Shown: piece after piece, positions 51,289 through 60,242 of the stretch | How positions within the stretch are numbered: position 1 is the first letter of the stretch | Layout: each line of letters starts with the position of its first letter | Source: an uncultured cyanobacterium | GTDB lineage: Bacteria > Cyanobacteriota > Vampirovibrionia > Vampirovibrionales > JAGQHJ01 | Direction of reading: 5' to 3' | Assembly (NCBI GenBank): GCA_937922745.1 | Contig: CALAJO010000035.1 | Span: 1-64,000, forward strand | Length of the DNA stretch: 64,000 nucleotides | Made by a program: the position numbers and the translations under genes | Notes under the pieces: generated by a model | Seen by the model: the letters and a program-made list of their open reading frames with translations, nothing else | The model's database searches: none | Told to the model about the DNA's origin: nothing

Positions 51289-53145
51289 ATGAACAGGGTG
51301 GTTCGTGGATTTGTATTGGCTTCCGGCCTGGCGCTAAGCCTGATGGTTGCCCCGGCTGCGATGGCGGCAACCCTTGAGGAAGCGCAACAGTTGGAGCAGC
51401 AAGGCGACTGGCAGCAGGCCAAGACGGTGTACGCAGAGCTGCACCAGCAAGACCCACAGGATGTTCAGGTACTCCTTAACCTGGCGCGCCTGACCGCTTG
51501 GAGCAAGGATTACGACGGCGCCTACGCGCTCTATCAGCAGGCTTTAAACCACGCGCAAAACGACTTTGACAAGCTGGAAGCGGAACTGGGCAAAGGGCAG
51601 GCCTTAAGCTGGGGCGGGAAAAACCCGGCCGCCATAGGCCAATACCAGGCCACGCTAAAGGCCTACCCGGACAACCCGGAAGTGCTGTTTCGCCTGGCCC
51701 AGACCGAGGCTTGGACATCCCGCGTACCGCAGGCGCGGGCGCATTACCAGGCCGTGCTGGCGCAAAACCCGGATCATCTGGGGGCCAAGCTGGGCCTGGC
51801 AGAGCTGGATGCATGGCAAGGGCATTACCAGAGGGCCATTAACGAATACGACGACCTGTTGACTGAATTTCCAGATAACCCGGAGGTGTGGGTGGGGCTG
51901 GGCCGGGCGCAGGGTTGGCGGGGCGACCTGCTGAAAGCCAAGGATACGCTGACAAAAGCAAGGCAACGGTTCCCGGGGAACGATGCCGTTTTAACCGCTT
52001 ACTTCCAAGCCACCCAGGCCCTAGGCAAGCCGGACATGTCGGTGTTTCAATCCGGCAAGGCGGATGGATTCCAGCAGCTTGAACAAGCCCGGCAGCAACA
52101 GGCGCAGTTGCAACGGCCTGCCGTGCAAAGCGTGTACACCGGCCATACCGAAGCCGGCACGGTGGACGAGAAACTCAAATTCAACCGTGTGAGCAACCAG
52201 GTAACGCTTTATCTCAGCGCGGATACGGCACTGAACCTGACTTACGAACCTACATTCTACGAAAGCGGCGGTGACATCGAATCCGAAACCCGCAACCTGT
52301 TTGGCGCAGGCTTTACCCGCCAGTGGACGGATCGGCTCCGCACCTCGGTTTGGGCCGGTGTTGCCGATTACAGCAACGGCGGCGGGAATCCGCTGTTTAC
52401 CAATATCAGCCTGGCCCTTCGCCCTAACGATGCCTGGCAGCCCACGCTGCGGTTCGATCGCTACGGGGTGGAAGAGTCCGTGCTGTCCGCTAGCGGGCTG
52501 CGTCCGGTGGTCGGCGTCTTTGCCAATCAGTTGGTCGGCCGGGTCATTCGCAACGAGTGGACGCTGCAAAACGTGTTTCGGCTGCCGCACCAATGGGTGG
52601 CGCAGCTCAACACCGCCATCGGGTTTGATAACGGCGAGCAGATTGAGGATAACAGTTTTTACAAAGTGGAGTATCAGTTGGGCCGCAGCTTCCTCCAGCG
52701 ACTGACGCCAACCGGCAGCAGCCGCTGGTACGGCAACCTGGAGGGCAAATACTGGCACTTCGAGGATGATCGTTTAAACAATGGCGGTGCCTTCCTGGTG
52801 GTTAAGCCTTTTGGCCTGCCCTTGGGCATCGATGGCGTCTCCCCCATTCCTTCCGCAACCAACCCCGGCACCGGCGGTTACTTCAGCCCGGATCATTACT
52901 GGTTTAACGCCTTGCGGCTGGGCAATCGCGGGCAAGTCTGGAACCAGCGACTGACTTACGACCTCAGCGCCTTCCTTGGCTACCAGGATATCAGCCGGTT
53001 GGGCGGCAGTTTCGCCCGAGGGGTGCAACTGCTGGGTGAGCTGCTTGTTACGCCCACTGTCAGCACCCTGTTCGGGGTTAATTACAACAACGCCCAACAG
53101 TTCGAGCAGGTGACGTTTTACCTCGGGCTACGCAAACGGATCTAG
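51289..53145 (+). CDS. TPR-containing outer-membrane beta-barrel protein (YaiO/PgaA/BcsC-like architecture)
   Basis: Signal peptide; TPR repeats; C-terminal beta-rich region ending in FYLGLRKRI; next to GT2; ORF extends upstream to 51232. Confidence 0.8.
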   Translation: MNRVVRGFVLASGLALSLMVAPAAMAATLEEAQQLEQQGDWQQAKTVYAELHQQDPQDVQVLLNLARLTAWSKDYDGAYALYQQALNHAQNDFDKLEAELGKGQALSWGGKNPAAIGQYQATLKAYPDNPEVLFRLAQTEAWTSRVPQARAHYQAVLAQNPDHLGAKLGLAELDAWQGHYQRAINEYDDLLTEFPDNPEVWVGLGRAQGWRGDLLKAKDTLTKARQRFPGNDAVLTAYFQATQALGKPDMSVFQSGKADGFQQLEQARQQQAQLQRPAVQSVYTGHTEAGTVDEKLKFNRVSNQVTLYLSADTALNLTYEPTFYESGGDIESETRNLFGAGFTRQWTDRLRTSVWAGVADYSNGGGNPLFTNISLALRPNDAWQPTLRFDRYGVEESVLSASGLRPVVGVFANQLVGRVIRNEWTLQNVFRLPHQWVAQLNTAIGFDNGEQIEDNSFYKVEYQLGRSFLQRLTPTGSSRWYGNLEGKYWHFEDDRLNNGGAFLVVKPFGLPLGIDGVSPIPSATNPGTGGYFSPDHYWFNALRLGNRGQVWNQRLTYDLSAFLGYQDISRLGGSFARGVQLLGELLVTPTVSTLFGVNYNNAQQFEQVTFYLGLRKRI

Positions 53146-53325
53146 AACCGGCCTGAGCGGCGTACACCAAAGGATTGGTTTTTTGGCAAAGGCCTGTTTT
53201 AAGCGGCGCTTTTCTGAAAAAAGTGCTTAAATATAAAGTAGTCCTATTTATCAGAGTGGAAACAAGTGTTACGTAAACGGCGCGGCACCCTGCACTGGGG
53301 TTTCTGCGGTGAGGTTGGCTGGTGA

Positions 53326-54927
53326 ATGTCTAGACTGGAGAGGTTGTTCATCACCTTGGTTTGTTTAATGGGGGTATTTGCCATGCTGCACTTCCTGCTC
53401 TGGTGGTTCCAGCCGCAACATGTGTCCCAGCCGGTGCTGTATGCCTTGCTAAGTTTTACATTCGTGTTTATCATGGCGCGAATTGCGGGCTATTGGTGGG
53501 TTTTCGTCCATATCCAACCCTATCAGGCAGTTGAACCGCCACCGGGCCTTACCGTGGACGCCATGACAACCGCCGCGCCCGGCGAGCCCATTGAGATGAC
53601 ACAGACCAGCCTGCTGGCCTTGAAGGCCATGACCTACCCGCACGAAACCTACCTGCTAGACGATTCCAACAACCGCCTGCTGAAAGACTTCTGTGAAGCC
53701 AACGGCATCCACTACCTTACCCGCCCCGACCGGGTTGACGCCAAGTGCGGTAACGTGAATTACGGCTTACGCAACAGCGCCGGGGACTTTGTCCTTATCA
53801 TCGACCCGGACCACGTGGTGCAGCCGGATTACCTGGATCATGTGCTGGGGCACTTCAACAACCCCAAGGTGGGCTTCGTTCAGACGGCGCAGGCCTATTA
53901 CAACCAGCCTCGCAGCTTTGTGGCCAAGGGCGGCGCGGAGCAGACCTACATGTTCTACGGGCCCACGATGCGGGGCTTAAACGGCCTGAACGCCAACCCG
54001 GTTATCGGTACCAATTGCACATTCCGCCGCGCCGCATTGGATTCGATCGGCCTCTACAAGCCCGGCTTGGCAGAGGACTTGCACACCTCCATGGCGTTGC
54101 ATTCCTTGGGTTGGGAATCCGCCTACGTGCCCAAAATCCTGGCGAGGGGCCTCACGCCGGAAGACCTGCCCTCCTTCTGCCATCAGCAACTCAAGTGGTC
54201 ACGCGGTGTGCTGGAGTTGCTGGTTAACGCCTTCCCCAAATACCAGGCCGGTATGGGCTTGCGTCAGCGTTTGGCGTACCTGTTGTCCATGTCCTACTAT
54301 TTCGAGTCCATTGTCCTGCTGATCAACCTGGTCCTGCCGCTCATCTGCATCTGGATGGGTGTGCTGCCCGCCGATATGTCCGCGCGGGATTTCCTGTTTC
54401 ATTTGGCGCCATGGCTGGCGGTTTCCGGGTTCTTCTTCGTTTACGTCCAGCGTTGGCTTTGCGCGCCGGAGGAACGCGGCAGCATGTGGCGAGGCATGGT
54501 ACTTTACTTCATCACGGTGCCGTTCCACCTGCTCGGCATCCTGTATGCTATCGTCGGCCGAACCATTCCCTACCTACCCACGGCGAAGGTGTCCTCCAAC
54601 TCGGTTCCGGTTTCCCTTTTGGCGCCGCAGCTCCTCATCCTGGCCCTCTCCGCAATGGGTGGGTGTTACGTGTATTTCGCCCAGCAAGATGCCATGCTCA
54701 ACGGGATGGGCTTCTTCTCCTTGTGGAACGCCGCCGTGCTGCTGACCGGCATCGTGTGCTGCGTCCCGATGCATCCCCATTATTTTTCGCGCCACAAGCT
54801 CTTTGTTCGGGTTTGCAACCAGGCTGCCATTGAGGCCTTCCGCGTTTACCGGGCCATACATCACAAGCCCGCGCTGGTCAAACTCATCCTGGTTGCGGCT
54901 TACCTACGCAAGTTTACGCTGAACTAA
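53326..54927 (+). CDS. BcsA-like membrane glycosyltransferase family 2
   Basis: YLLDDSNN, IIDPDHV, LAEDLHTS, HQQLKWSRG GT2 motifs with multiple TM helices. Confidence 0.92.
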   Translation: MSRLERLFITLVCLMGVFAMLHFLLWWFQPQHVSQPVLYALLSFTFVFIMARIAGYWWVFVHIQPYQAVEPPPGLTVDAMTTAAPGEPIEMTQTSLLALKAMTYPHETYLLDDSNNRLLKDFCEANGIHYLTRPDRVDAKCGNVNYGLRNSAGDFVLIIDPDHVVQPDYLDHVLGHFNNPKVGFVQTAQAYYNQPRSFVAKGGAEQTYMFYGPTMRGLNGLNANPVIGTNCTFRRAALDSIGLYKPGLAEDLHTSMALHSLGWESAYVPKILARGLTPEDLPSFCHQQLKWSRGVLELLVNAFPKYQAGMGLRQRLAYLLSMSYYFESIVLLINLVLPLICIWMGVLPADMSARDFLFHLAPWLAVSGFFFVYVQRWLCAPEERGSMWRGMVLYFITVPFHLLGILYAIVGRTIPYLPTAKVSSNSVPVSLLAPQLLILALSAMGGCYVYFAQQDAMLNGMGFFSLWNAAVLLTGIVCCVPMHPHYFSRHKLFVRVCNQAAIEAFRVYRAIHHKPALVKLILVAAYLRKFTLN

Positions 54928-55481
54928 CCCTGGGCAATCGCCACGGGCCGAGGCTGGAGTAAAGCATCCACCATCTGGGCTTCCTGTACTAAATACCGGC
55001 GATATGCCTGCAAGGCTTGTTTGATAACCGGGCGCGGCCCCAGGGTATTTGTATGAACAACATCCTTTTGGAAAATCCCTTCAGGCAGCCCATCTGGGGA
55101 TGATTGGGCCTTTTGAACCAACCTGGCCAGCAGGCGGCTTAATAGCAGTCCCCATTCGGTCGGCTGAAGATCCAATTGCGATGCGGTCACTCGTTCCAAG
55201 CGCTCAGGCAGTGGCTTGTGGAGTAGGAGTTGTGCCCGAGTCGCTAGTACCTGCAAAGCCTTATCAATATGCCCCATAGTCATTAACTGCTGTTGCGCCA
55301 TGGCCAGTGTACCATTTGCCGCCTTAACGGTATCCACCGCTTTAGCGCTAACGCCAGCGCCATTAATAGCACGGATGTCTTGATCCACTGAATCCAGTAT
55401 GTCGCTGCATGTCGGGGGAACATCACGCGCGGGGGCCTGCGCTTTGGTTGCTGAAAAACGAACGGCTGATAAGGGCATCAT
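54924..55481 (-). CDS. Tandem paralogue 1 of an orphan leader-protein family (intact)
   Basis: MMPLSAVRFSATKA leader; shares ...ALQVLATRAQLL, LLSRLLARLVQKAQ, RPVIKQALQAYRRYL with paralogues 2 and 3. Confidence 0.75.
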   Translation of the reverse strand: MMPLSAVRFSATKAQAPARDVPPTCSDILDSVDQDIRAINGAGVSAKAVDTVKAANGTLAMAQQQLMTMGHIDKALQVLATRAQLLLHKPLPERLERVTASQLDLQPTEWGLLLSRLLARLVQKAQSSPDGLPEGIFQKDVVHTNTLGPRPVIKQALQAYRRYLVQEAQMVDALLQPRPVAIAQG

Positions 55482-55518
55482 CGAAGCGACCTCTGTTATG
55501 GTGCATGGGAACATCCCT

Positions 55519-55556
55519 CATTAAAAAACAAGGGGCACTCCAAAATTGCTTGATGG
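55519..55556 (-). repeat. Diverged copy of the array terminator repeat
   Basis: tcattaaaaaacaaggggcactccaaaattgcttgatgg. Confidence 0.5.
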
Positions 55557-55563
55557 AAACGTA

Positions 55564-56110
55564 TTATGAAGTGCGTCCTGCCAGCGCTGCGTCCACCCTT
55601 CTGGCTTCGGACTCCAGCTGTTTCTTATATGCGCCAAGCGCCTCTGCAATAACAGGAAGGGGCCTTGGGGGTTCGTTTTGCGATTGGTGAACCAGATGCC
55701 GGGGTGGAATGTCGTAACCTATTGGCATGGGAAACTGTTGTGCTTTTTGCACCAGTCTCAGGAGCATGCCTGCCAGGAACCAGCCTTGGGCTTTTGGTTC
55801 AAAACCTTGGGTTCTCAACTGTTGTTTGCGTGTGGCTCGCTACCATGGGCCTTTGTATCAGGTGCTGGGCACGTAGCGCCAAGACTGTCATGGCCTGGTC
55901 TGGGCGTCCTTCTCTCATAAACTCTTCTTGAACCATGGCCATGCCGGTATCGGCGTTTTGCAGGGCAGAGGGATAAGGAACTATCCCATCATTATTGATA
56001 ACATTCAGATAGGGCTGAATTCTTTCTTGGGCGGTTTGGTTATGCCGCTGGGAAGCGAAGCGGGGCAGTGAGGGCTTTGTCGTCATCAAGCGCAGGGAGG
56101 GAATGGACAT
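55564..56110 (-). pseudogene. Tandem paralogue 2, interrupted by +1 frameshift at a TTTT run
   Basis: MSIPSLRLMTTKPSLPRFAS...TTVENPRF* then in +1 frame FEPKAQGWFLAGMLLRLVQKAQ...; aligns to paralogue 3 FQPRNQGWFLASVLTRLV. Confidence 0.75.
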
Positions 56111-56142
56111 AAAAGTAAATCCTTATAAATATGAATAGCACA

Positions 56143-56177
56143 TGCCTTTAAAACAAAAGGCGCTTAAAAATTGCCTG
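56143..56177 (-). repeat. Array terminator repeat, copy A
   Basis: tgcctttaaaacaaaaggcgcttaaaaattgcctg; minus strand forms aggc...gcct followed by TTTTGTTTT. Confidence 0.7.
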
Positions 56178-56186
56178 ATGGGCGCA

Positions 56187-56727
56187 TTATCTATATTGTC
56201 CTGCCAGCGTAGCAACCACCCTTTTAAGTTCAGTTTCCAATCCATTTCTATATGCTTCAAGGGCTTCTGCGATAATCGGCAGGGGTGTTGGAAGTTTTTC
56301 TGGCCCTTGATGAACCAGGTACTCAGGTGGAATATTATTTGGGGTTGAGTCTCCTTGCTGGGCTATGTTAACCAGGCGCGTGAGTACGCTGGCCAGGAAC
56401 CACCCCTGGTTCCTGGGTTGAAACACTGGCGCGTCTTCGGTCTGCGAGTAACGGGTACCATGTATTAATGGCTTTTCCGCCAGACACTGGGCACGTCGCG
56501 CTAAAACTTCCAGAGCCTCCTTAATTTTCCCGAGTCTCATAGTCGCTGCTTGAATCCTGGCCATTTTAGCATCGGCCTGCTGCATGGGCCTTTGGCTCAA
56601 TAACTACTCTGTCATGGGTGACCTGAAACAGATAGGGCTCAATTAATTCCAAGGCGGTTTCCTGCCTGGAAGCGAAACGGGGTAGCGGTGGCTTTGTCGT
56701 CATTAAGCGAAGGGATGGAATGGGCAT
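56187..56727 (-). pseudogene. Tandem paralogue 3, interrupted by +1 frameshift, probably at a CCC run
   Basis: MPIPSLRLMTTKPPLPRFASRQETALELIEPYLFQVTHDRVVIEPKA... then in +1 frame MQQADAKMARIQAATMRLGKIKEALEVLARRAQ... Confidence 0.75.
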
Positions 56728-56758
56728 AAGGGTGGATATCCTCTTGTTGAATACTACC

Positions 56759-56792
56759 TGCCTTAAAACAAAAGGCGCTTAAAAATTGCCTG
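56759..56792 (-). repeat. Array terminator repeat, copy B (near-identical to copy A)
   Basis: tgccttaaaacaaaaggcgcttaaaaattgcctg. Confidence 0.7.
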
Positions 56793-56824
56793 GATACAAA
56801 ACGCCCGATTCCTGCTGATACTCG

Positions 56825-57532
56825 CTAGATATCCTGTAAAAGTGGGGAAACATCCTTTTCCAGCTTTGAATTTTCCACTGAGGTTAATGCCGGGTCCATG
56901 GTAATGACGCGGAGGAGGGTTTCCCTGTATTGTTTGCTGGGTTCATCGCAAAGCACAAAGAAATAATCGGCCAGGTTTTCCGGGGTTGCCGGCGCATAGC
57001 CTTTCTCTATCAATTCCTGGATGACCGGATAATCTTCCATTCGGCGGGGTGAGCGGCTTTTAAATACCCACTGCCCGTGATGGAGCCAGGGTTTCTCAAT
57101 ATGGCCATCCGGGCGCACAAACTGCCCAACCGTCAGGTCCACCAGATAAGGTTTGCCTTCCACGGTGATTAAATTGAAATAATGGGGGATTTGTTTTGGA
57201 TACGCCAGGGCTTGGGCGCCCACGGTCAGCGGCAGCTTGCTGTGGGCATCGGAGGTATGCAGAAGACGGCTGGACAGGTATCGCCTTTGTGCCAGAAGCT
57301 GGACGATATGGCTGGATTCAATACAGGCAATCAGTCGATTCCCGGCGCTTCTCTCGGCAGGTTTGCCCTCTTGCCGAAGGTGCCTGCTGAGGGCTGTATC
57401 CGCATCCGCAACCAGCTGCACCAGCGCCGCAGGCGCAGGTACGCTCCCGAATCGGGTTTGACACGTTCTGGAGGCAGGCATTTGGCCATAGCGGGTGCGA
57501 TAAGATGTGAACGGTGCGGAATTGAGTTTCAC
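56825..57532 (-). CDS. Leader protein with possible papain/transglutaminase-like fold
   Basis: GTG start, MKLNSAPFTSYRTRYGQMPASRTCQTRFGS leader; NRLIAC...SSH and HYFNLITVEGKPYLVDLTVGQF resemble Cys and His/Asp blocks of papain-like folds. Confidence 0.65.
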   Translation of the reverse strand: MKLNSAPFTSYRTRYGQMPASRTCQTRFGSVPAPAALVQLVADADTALSRHLRQEGKPAERSAGNRLIACIESSHIVQLLAQRRYLSSRLLHTSDAHSKLPLTVGAQALAYPKQIPHYFNLITVEGKPYLVDLTVGQFVRPDGHIEKPWLHHGQWVFKSRSPRRMEDYPVIQELIEKGYAPATPENLADYFFVLCDEPSKQYRETLLRVITMDPALTSVENSKLEKDVSPLLQDI

Positions 57533-57629
57533 TTTTCCATACCCTGCTGCGTAGCAGGATAAAACCCAATGAATGCCGTTTGTTGACTCAAACCGGTTTT
57601 ACAGCGTAGTAGGGTTTTTTCCGGAAGCG

Positions 57630-59144
57630 TTACCCTTCAATTTTATCCAGGTTTTTAACAGGTGGGCCGTCAATCACATGCCCGGTGGCATCGTAGCGAC
57701 CGCCGTGGCAAGGGCAATCCCAGCTTTTTTCGGCATTGTTCCAGTTGACGTGGCAACCCATATGCGTGCAAACTGGCGACATCAGGTGGACTTTACCGGA
57801 CTCGTCCTTGTAGGCGGCCACCTTCTTGCCCTCTTTCATCAGGATGCAGCCTTTGCCTGCGGGAATCTCGGCCTCGGTTTGCGCCTCGGAGGGTTTGAGC
57901 CGGTCGCCGACAAAATGGGCAACCGTTCCCACGTTTTCCGAGATGAACCCGGCAGCCGACGCCAGCGGCTTGACGCGATCCGGCCGGTAAACAGCGGCCC
58001 AGGCATTATCCACACCCAAGATGGCGTCCGCAATAATCTTGCCTGCATAGGTGCCCCCTGTCAGGCCTTCGCCGGTAAAGCCCGTGGCGATATACACGTT
58101 GGGCGCGGCCTGGGTAGGCCCGATATAGGGCAACCCGTCCACGGGGTCGTAAAGCTGGGCTGACCAGTGATAGTCAATCGACCGGACATCGTAATGGCGA
58201 TGCGCATATTCTTCCAGCCCCTTAAAGCAGGTGGCCGTATCTTCCTTCTCGCCGGTCTTGTGGTCTTCCCCCCCAATAATTAGGAGCGGGCCGTTTTCAT
58301 CTTCTGTCAGGCGCATGTAGTGGTACGGTTCATCCATATCCCAGTACAAACCGTCCGCAATAATATCGTTCACCCGCACACCGATGATATAGGAGCGGAT
58401 GGGCTCCAGACGCGTCTGGATACTGGGCCATAACCCGATGGGCGTATGAGTCCCCAGCACCACCTTGTTTGCTGTAATGGTCCCGCTGCGTGTTTTAACC
58501 ACGCATTGCTCCCCCTGGTCAATGCCTACCACATGCGTATTTTCGAAGAGAAGCTCGTCTTGTGCCGCGACCGCTTGCGCCAACCCCTGCACGTATTTCA
58601 GCGGATGAAAACGCGCCTGTTCCGGCAGCAGAATGGCTTTATGGGTATTAAACGGCAGCGGCGCATGGTCAATCAATTCGCAGGGCACATTGGCTTGCTG
58701 GGTGGCATTAAACTCCTTTTCCAGCGCCTTGACCTGGTCGGGTTGCTCTGCATAAAGGAAGCCGGGGATGCGTTTGAACTCGCAATCCATGCCATATTGC
58801 CGGATGTTGGCCTCGATCATGTTGATTGCGTCCACCTGGCATTGCCCGACCAACTGCGTCTTTTCCGTCCCAAAATCGTGGTGGATGCTGGAGTATTTCA
58901 TATCCAGCAACATGGAGGTTAAGTGCCCGCTATTAAAACCGGAAACCCCGTAACCCACATGGTTTGCTTCAACAATGGCGACTTTCAGGCCCCTGTTCAT
59001 AAGATATGACGCTGTGCTTAAGCCGGTAATCCCCGCCCCAACAATGGCAACATCCACGGTGATGTTTTCCTTGAGCTGTGGAAACGTCGTCTCTTTGGCC
59101 TTGTGTGTCCAAATCGATTCCGAGCGGTGGGTGACGACCGACAT
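57630..59144 (-). CDS. FAD-dependent oxidoreductase (DAO family) with C-terminal Rieske [2Fe-2S] domain
   Basis: VDVAIVGAGITGLSTASYLMNRGLKVAIVEA; CTHMGCHVNWNNAEKSWDCPCHGGRYD. Confidence 0.95.
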   Translation of the reverse strand: MSVVTHRSESIWTHKAKETTFPQLKENITVDVAIVGAGITGLSTASYLMNRGLKVAIVEANHVGYGVSGFNSGHLTSMLLDMKYSSIHHDFGTEKTQLVGQCQVDAINMIEANIRQYGMDCEFKRIPGFLYAEQPDQVKALEKEFNATQQANVPCELIDHAPLPFNTHKAILLPEQARFHPLKYVQGLAQAVAAQDELLFENTHVVGIDQGEQCVVKTRSGTITANKVVLGTHTPIGLWPSIQTRLEPIRSYIIGVRVNDIIADGLYWDMDEPYHYMRLTEDENGPLLIIGGEDHKTGEKEDTATCFKGLEEYAHRHYDVRSIDYHWSAQLYDPVDGLPYIGPTQAAPNVYIATGFTGEGLTGGTYAGKIIADAILGVDNAWAAVYRPDRVKPLASAAGFISENVGTVAHFVGDRLKPSEAQTEAEIPAGKGCILMKEGKKVAAYKDESGKVHLMSPVCTHMGCHVNWNNAEKSWDCPCHGGRYDATGHVIDGPPVKNLDKIEG

Positions 59145-59423
59145 CTTGAAATCCTCCTGCGCATTGATACCGTGTATATGCCACAGTAGCGGATCTCATC
59201 CGTATCCGGTACGCCAAAATGAGCAATCTTTTTAAAAGCCCTTTCTCTTTTGAGCAGAAAGATTGCTTTTGGATGGACTAACTACCACATATGTAACATT
59301 TTGTTAAAACTTACGCACTGTCACGCATTTTTTACCCTTGAGGGTGCTTTATGTAGGAGCAAGGTGAAATACATAATGCATAAGACATTATAATCCTTGC
59401 ATACTGCCTCTCTCTATCCGTTA

Positions 59424-59462
59424 TCTCTTGCTACTTCCCCCCCTCAGCAAGAGATTTTTTTT
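59424..59462 (+). terminator. Orphan + strand intrinsic terminator
   Basis: tctcttgct-acttcccccccctc-agcaagaga followed by tttttttt; no + CDS upstream. Confidence 0.85.
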
Positions 59463-59569
59463 GCGTATTTTTAGGTCCACTTATTTCAATTAATAGTGCA
59501 ACTACAATTTGAGACAATTTTTATCTCTATCTTGTATAAGTTCTTGCGGCAATGCGCCTTAACAAAGGC

Positions 59570-59598
59570 TTGGTTTAAGGTGACTCAAGTATTATGAT
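59570..59598 (+). promoter_or_regulatory. Candidate sigma-70-type promoter of the micropeptide locus
   Basis: TTGGTT -17 bp- TATGAT. Confidence 0.4.
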
Positions 59599-59714
59599 CA
59601 CATTAGCCTGGCTGCAATACCTTCTTTCCCTTCTGATTGGCAGGCGGAAAGCGTTAGTTGGGGGGCGTACAAAAAAGTACCCCCTAACACTAACGGAAAG
59701 GAGGTACCTCATGA

Positions 59715-59777
59715 ATGGATGATAATACTTACCATTTACTGATGGTTGTGGTCATCATTCTAGCCCTACGTGGTTAA
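59715..59777 (+). CDS. 20-aa hydrophobic micropeptide MDDNTYHLLMVVVIILALRG
   Basis: Perfect SD aaaggaggt at 59697-59705; flanked by 5' hairpin and 3' terminator. Confidence 0.5.
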   Translation: MDDNTYHLLMVVVIILALRG

Positions 59778-59796
59778 CAGAGGCTAGGTGATCCGG

Positions 59797-59825
59797 AGAG
59801 GCGTCTGTTGCAGCAGGCGTCTTTC
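59797..59825 (+). terminator. Terminator-like hairpin downstream of the micropeptide
   Basis: gaggcgtctg-ttgcag-caggcgtctt stem (with wobbles), then tcc and a short T-run. Confidence 0.5.
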
Positions 59826-60050
59826 CACTTTCAGAATAGCGTATCGCTTGATAGTTATCAATACAAATACGGTGTATTTTTAACATTTGTTGTATTGTTC
59901 GGTTCGTCCATTCTAAAAGATACTTGAATCACCCATAAAAACCGTATTGATTGGATCTTCCACTTGGAATCCTTATGAAACTGCCAACCTGGATAAAACT
60001 AGGGCGTGCTGAAATACGGTTAAATAGGATCAACCCCAGGAGGCCATGCC

Positions 60051-60242
60051 ATGGAGAAAGACCAACAACCAAGAACGGAAACGATCTTTACGCAATCCCT
60101 GTCCCCCAGGATTGACCAGGACGCATTGACAGTGGATGGCGATAGCCCGCTTCCCCGGCCGATGACATCGGAGGAGTTGCATAACCCGAAAACGGCCAAG
60201 GAAATCCCCAAGCGGGATATGGATACCGATCTGGGCGCGTAA
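60051..60242 (+). CDS. Small acidic/disordered hypothetical protein (63 aa)
   Basis: SD aggagg upstream of ATG. Confidence 0.6.
   Translation: MEKDQQPRTETIFTQSLSPRIDQDALTVDGDSPLPRPMTSEELHNPKTAKEIPKRDMDTDLGA

Noticed and set aside
50847-51422. 191-aa minus ORF opposite the TPR/beta-barrel gene start
   Set aside because: Cys/Ser-rich antisense translation; overlaps the signal peptide region of a supported CDS.
55799-55830. Programmed +1 frameshift (prfB-like) at TTT-TGA in paralogue 2
   Set aside because: TTT TGA could shift, but there is no SD-like stimulator at the right spacing and paralogue 3 breaks at a different, non-slippery site. An indel is the simpler explanation; kept as a pseudogene call.
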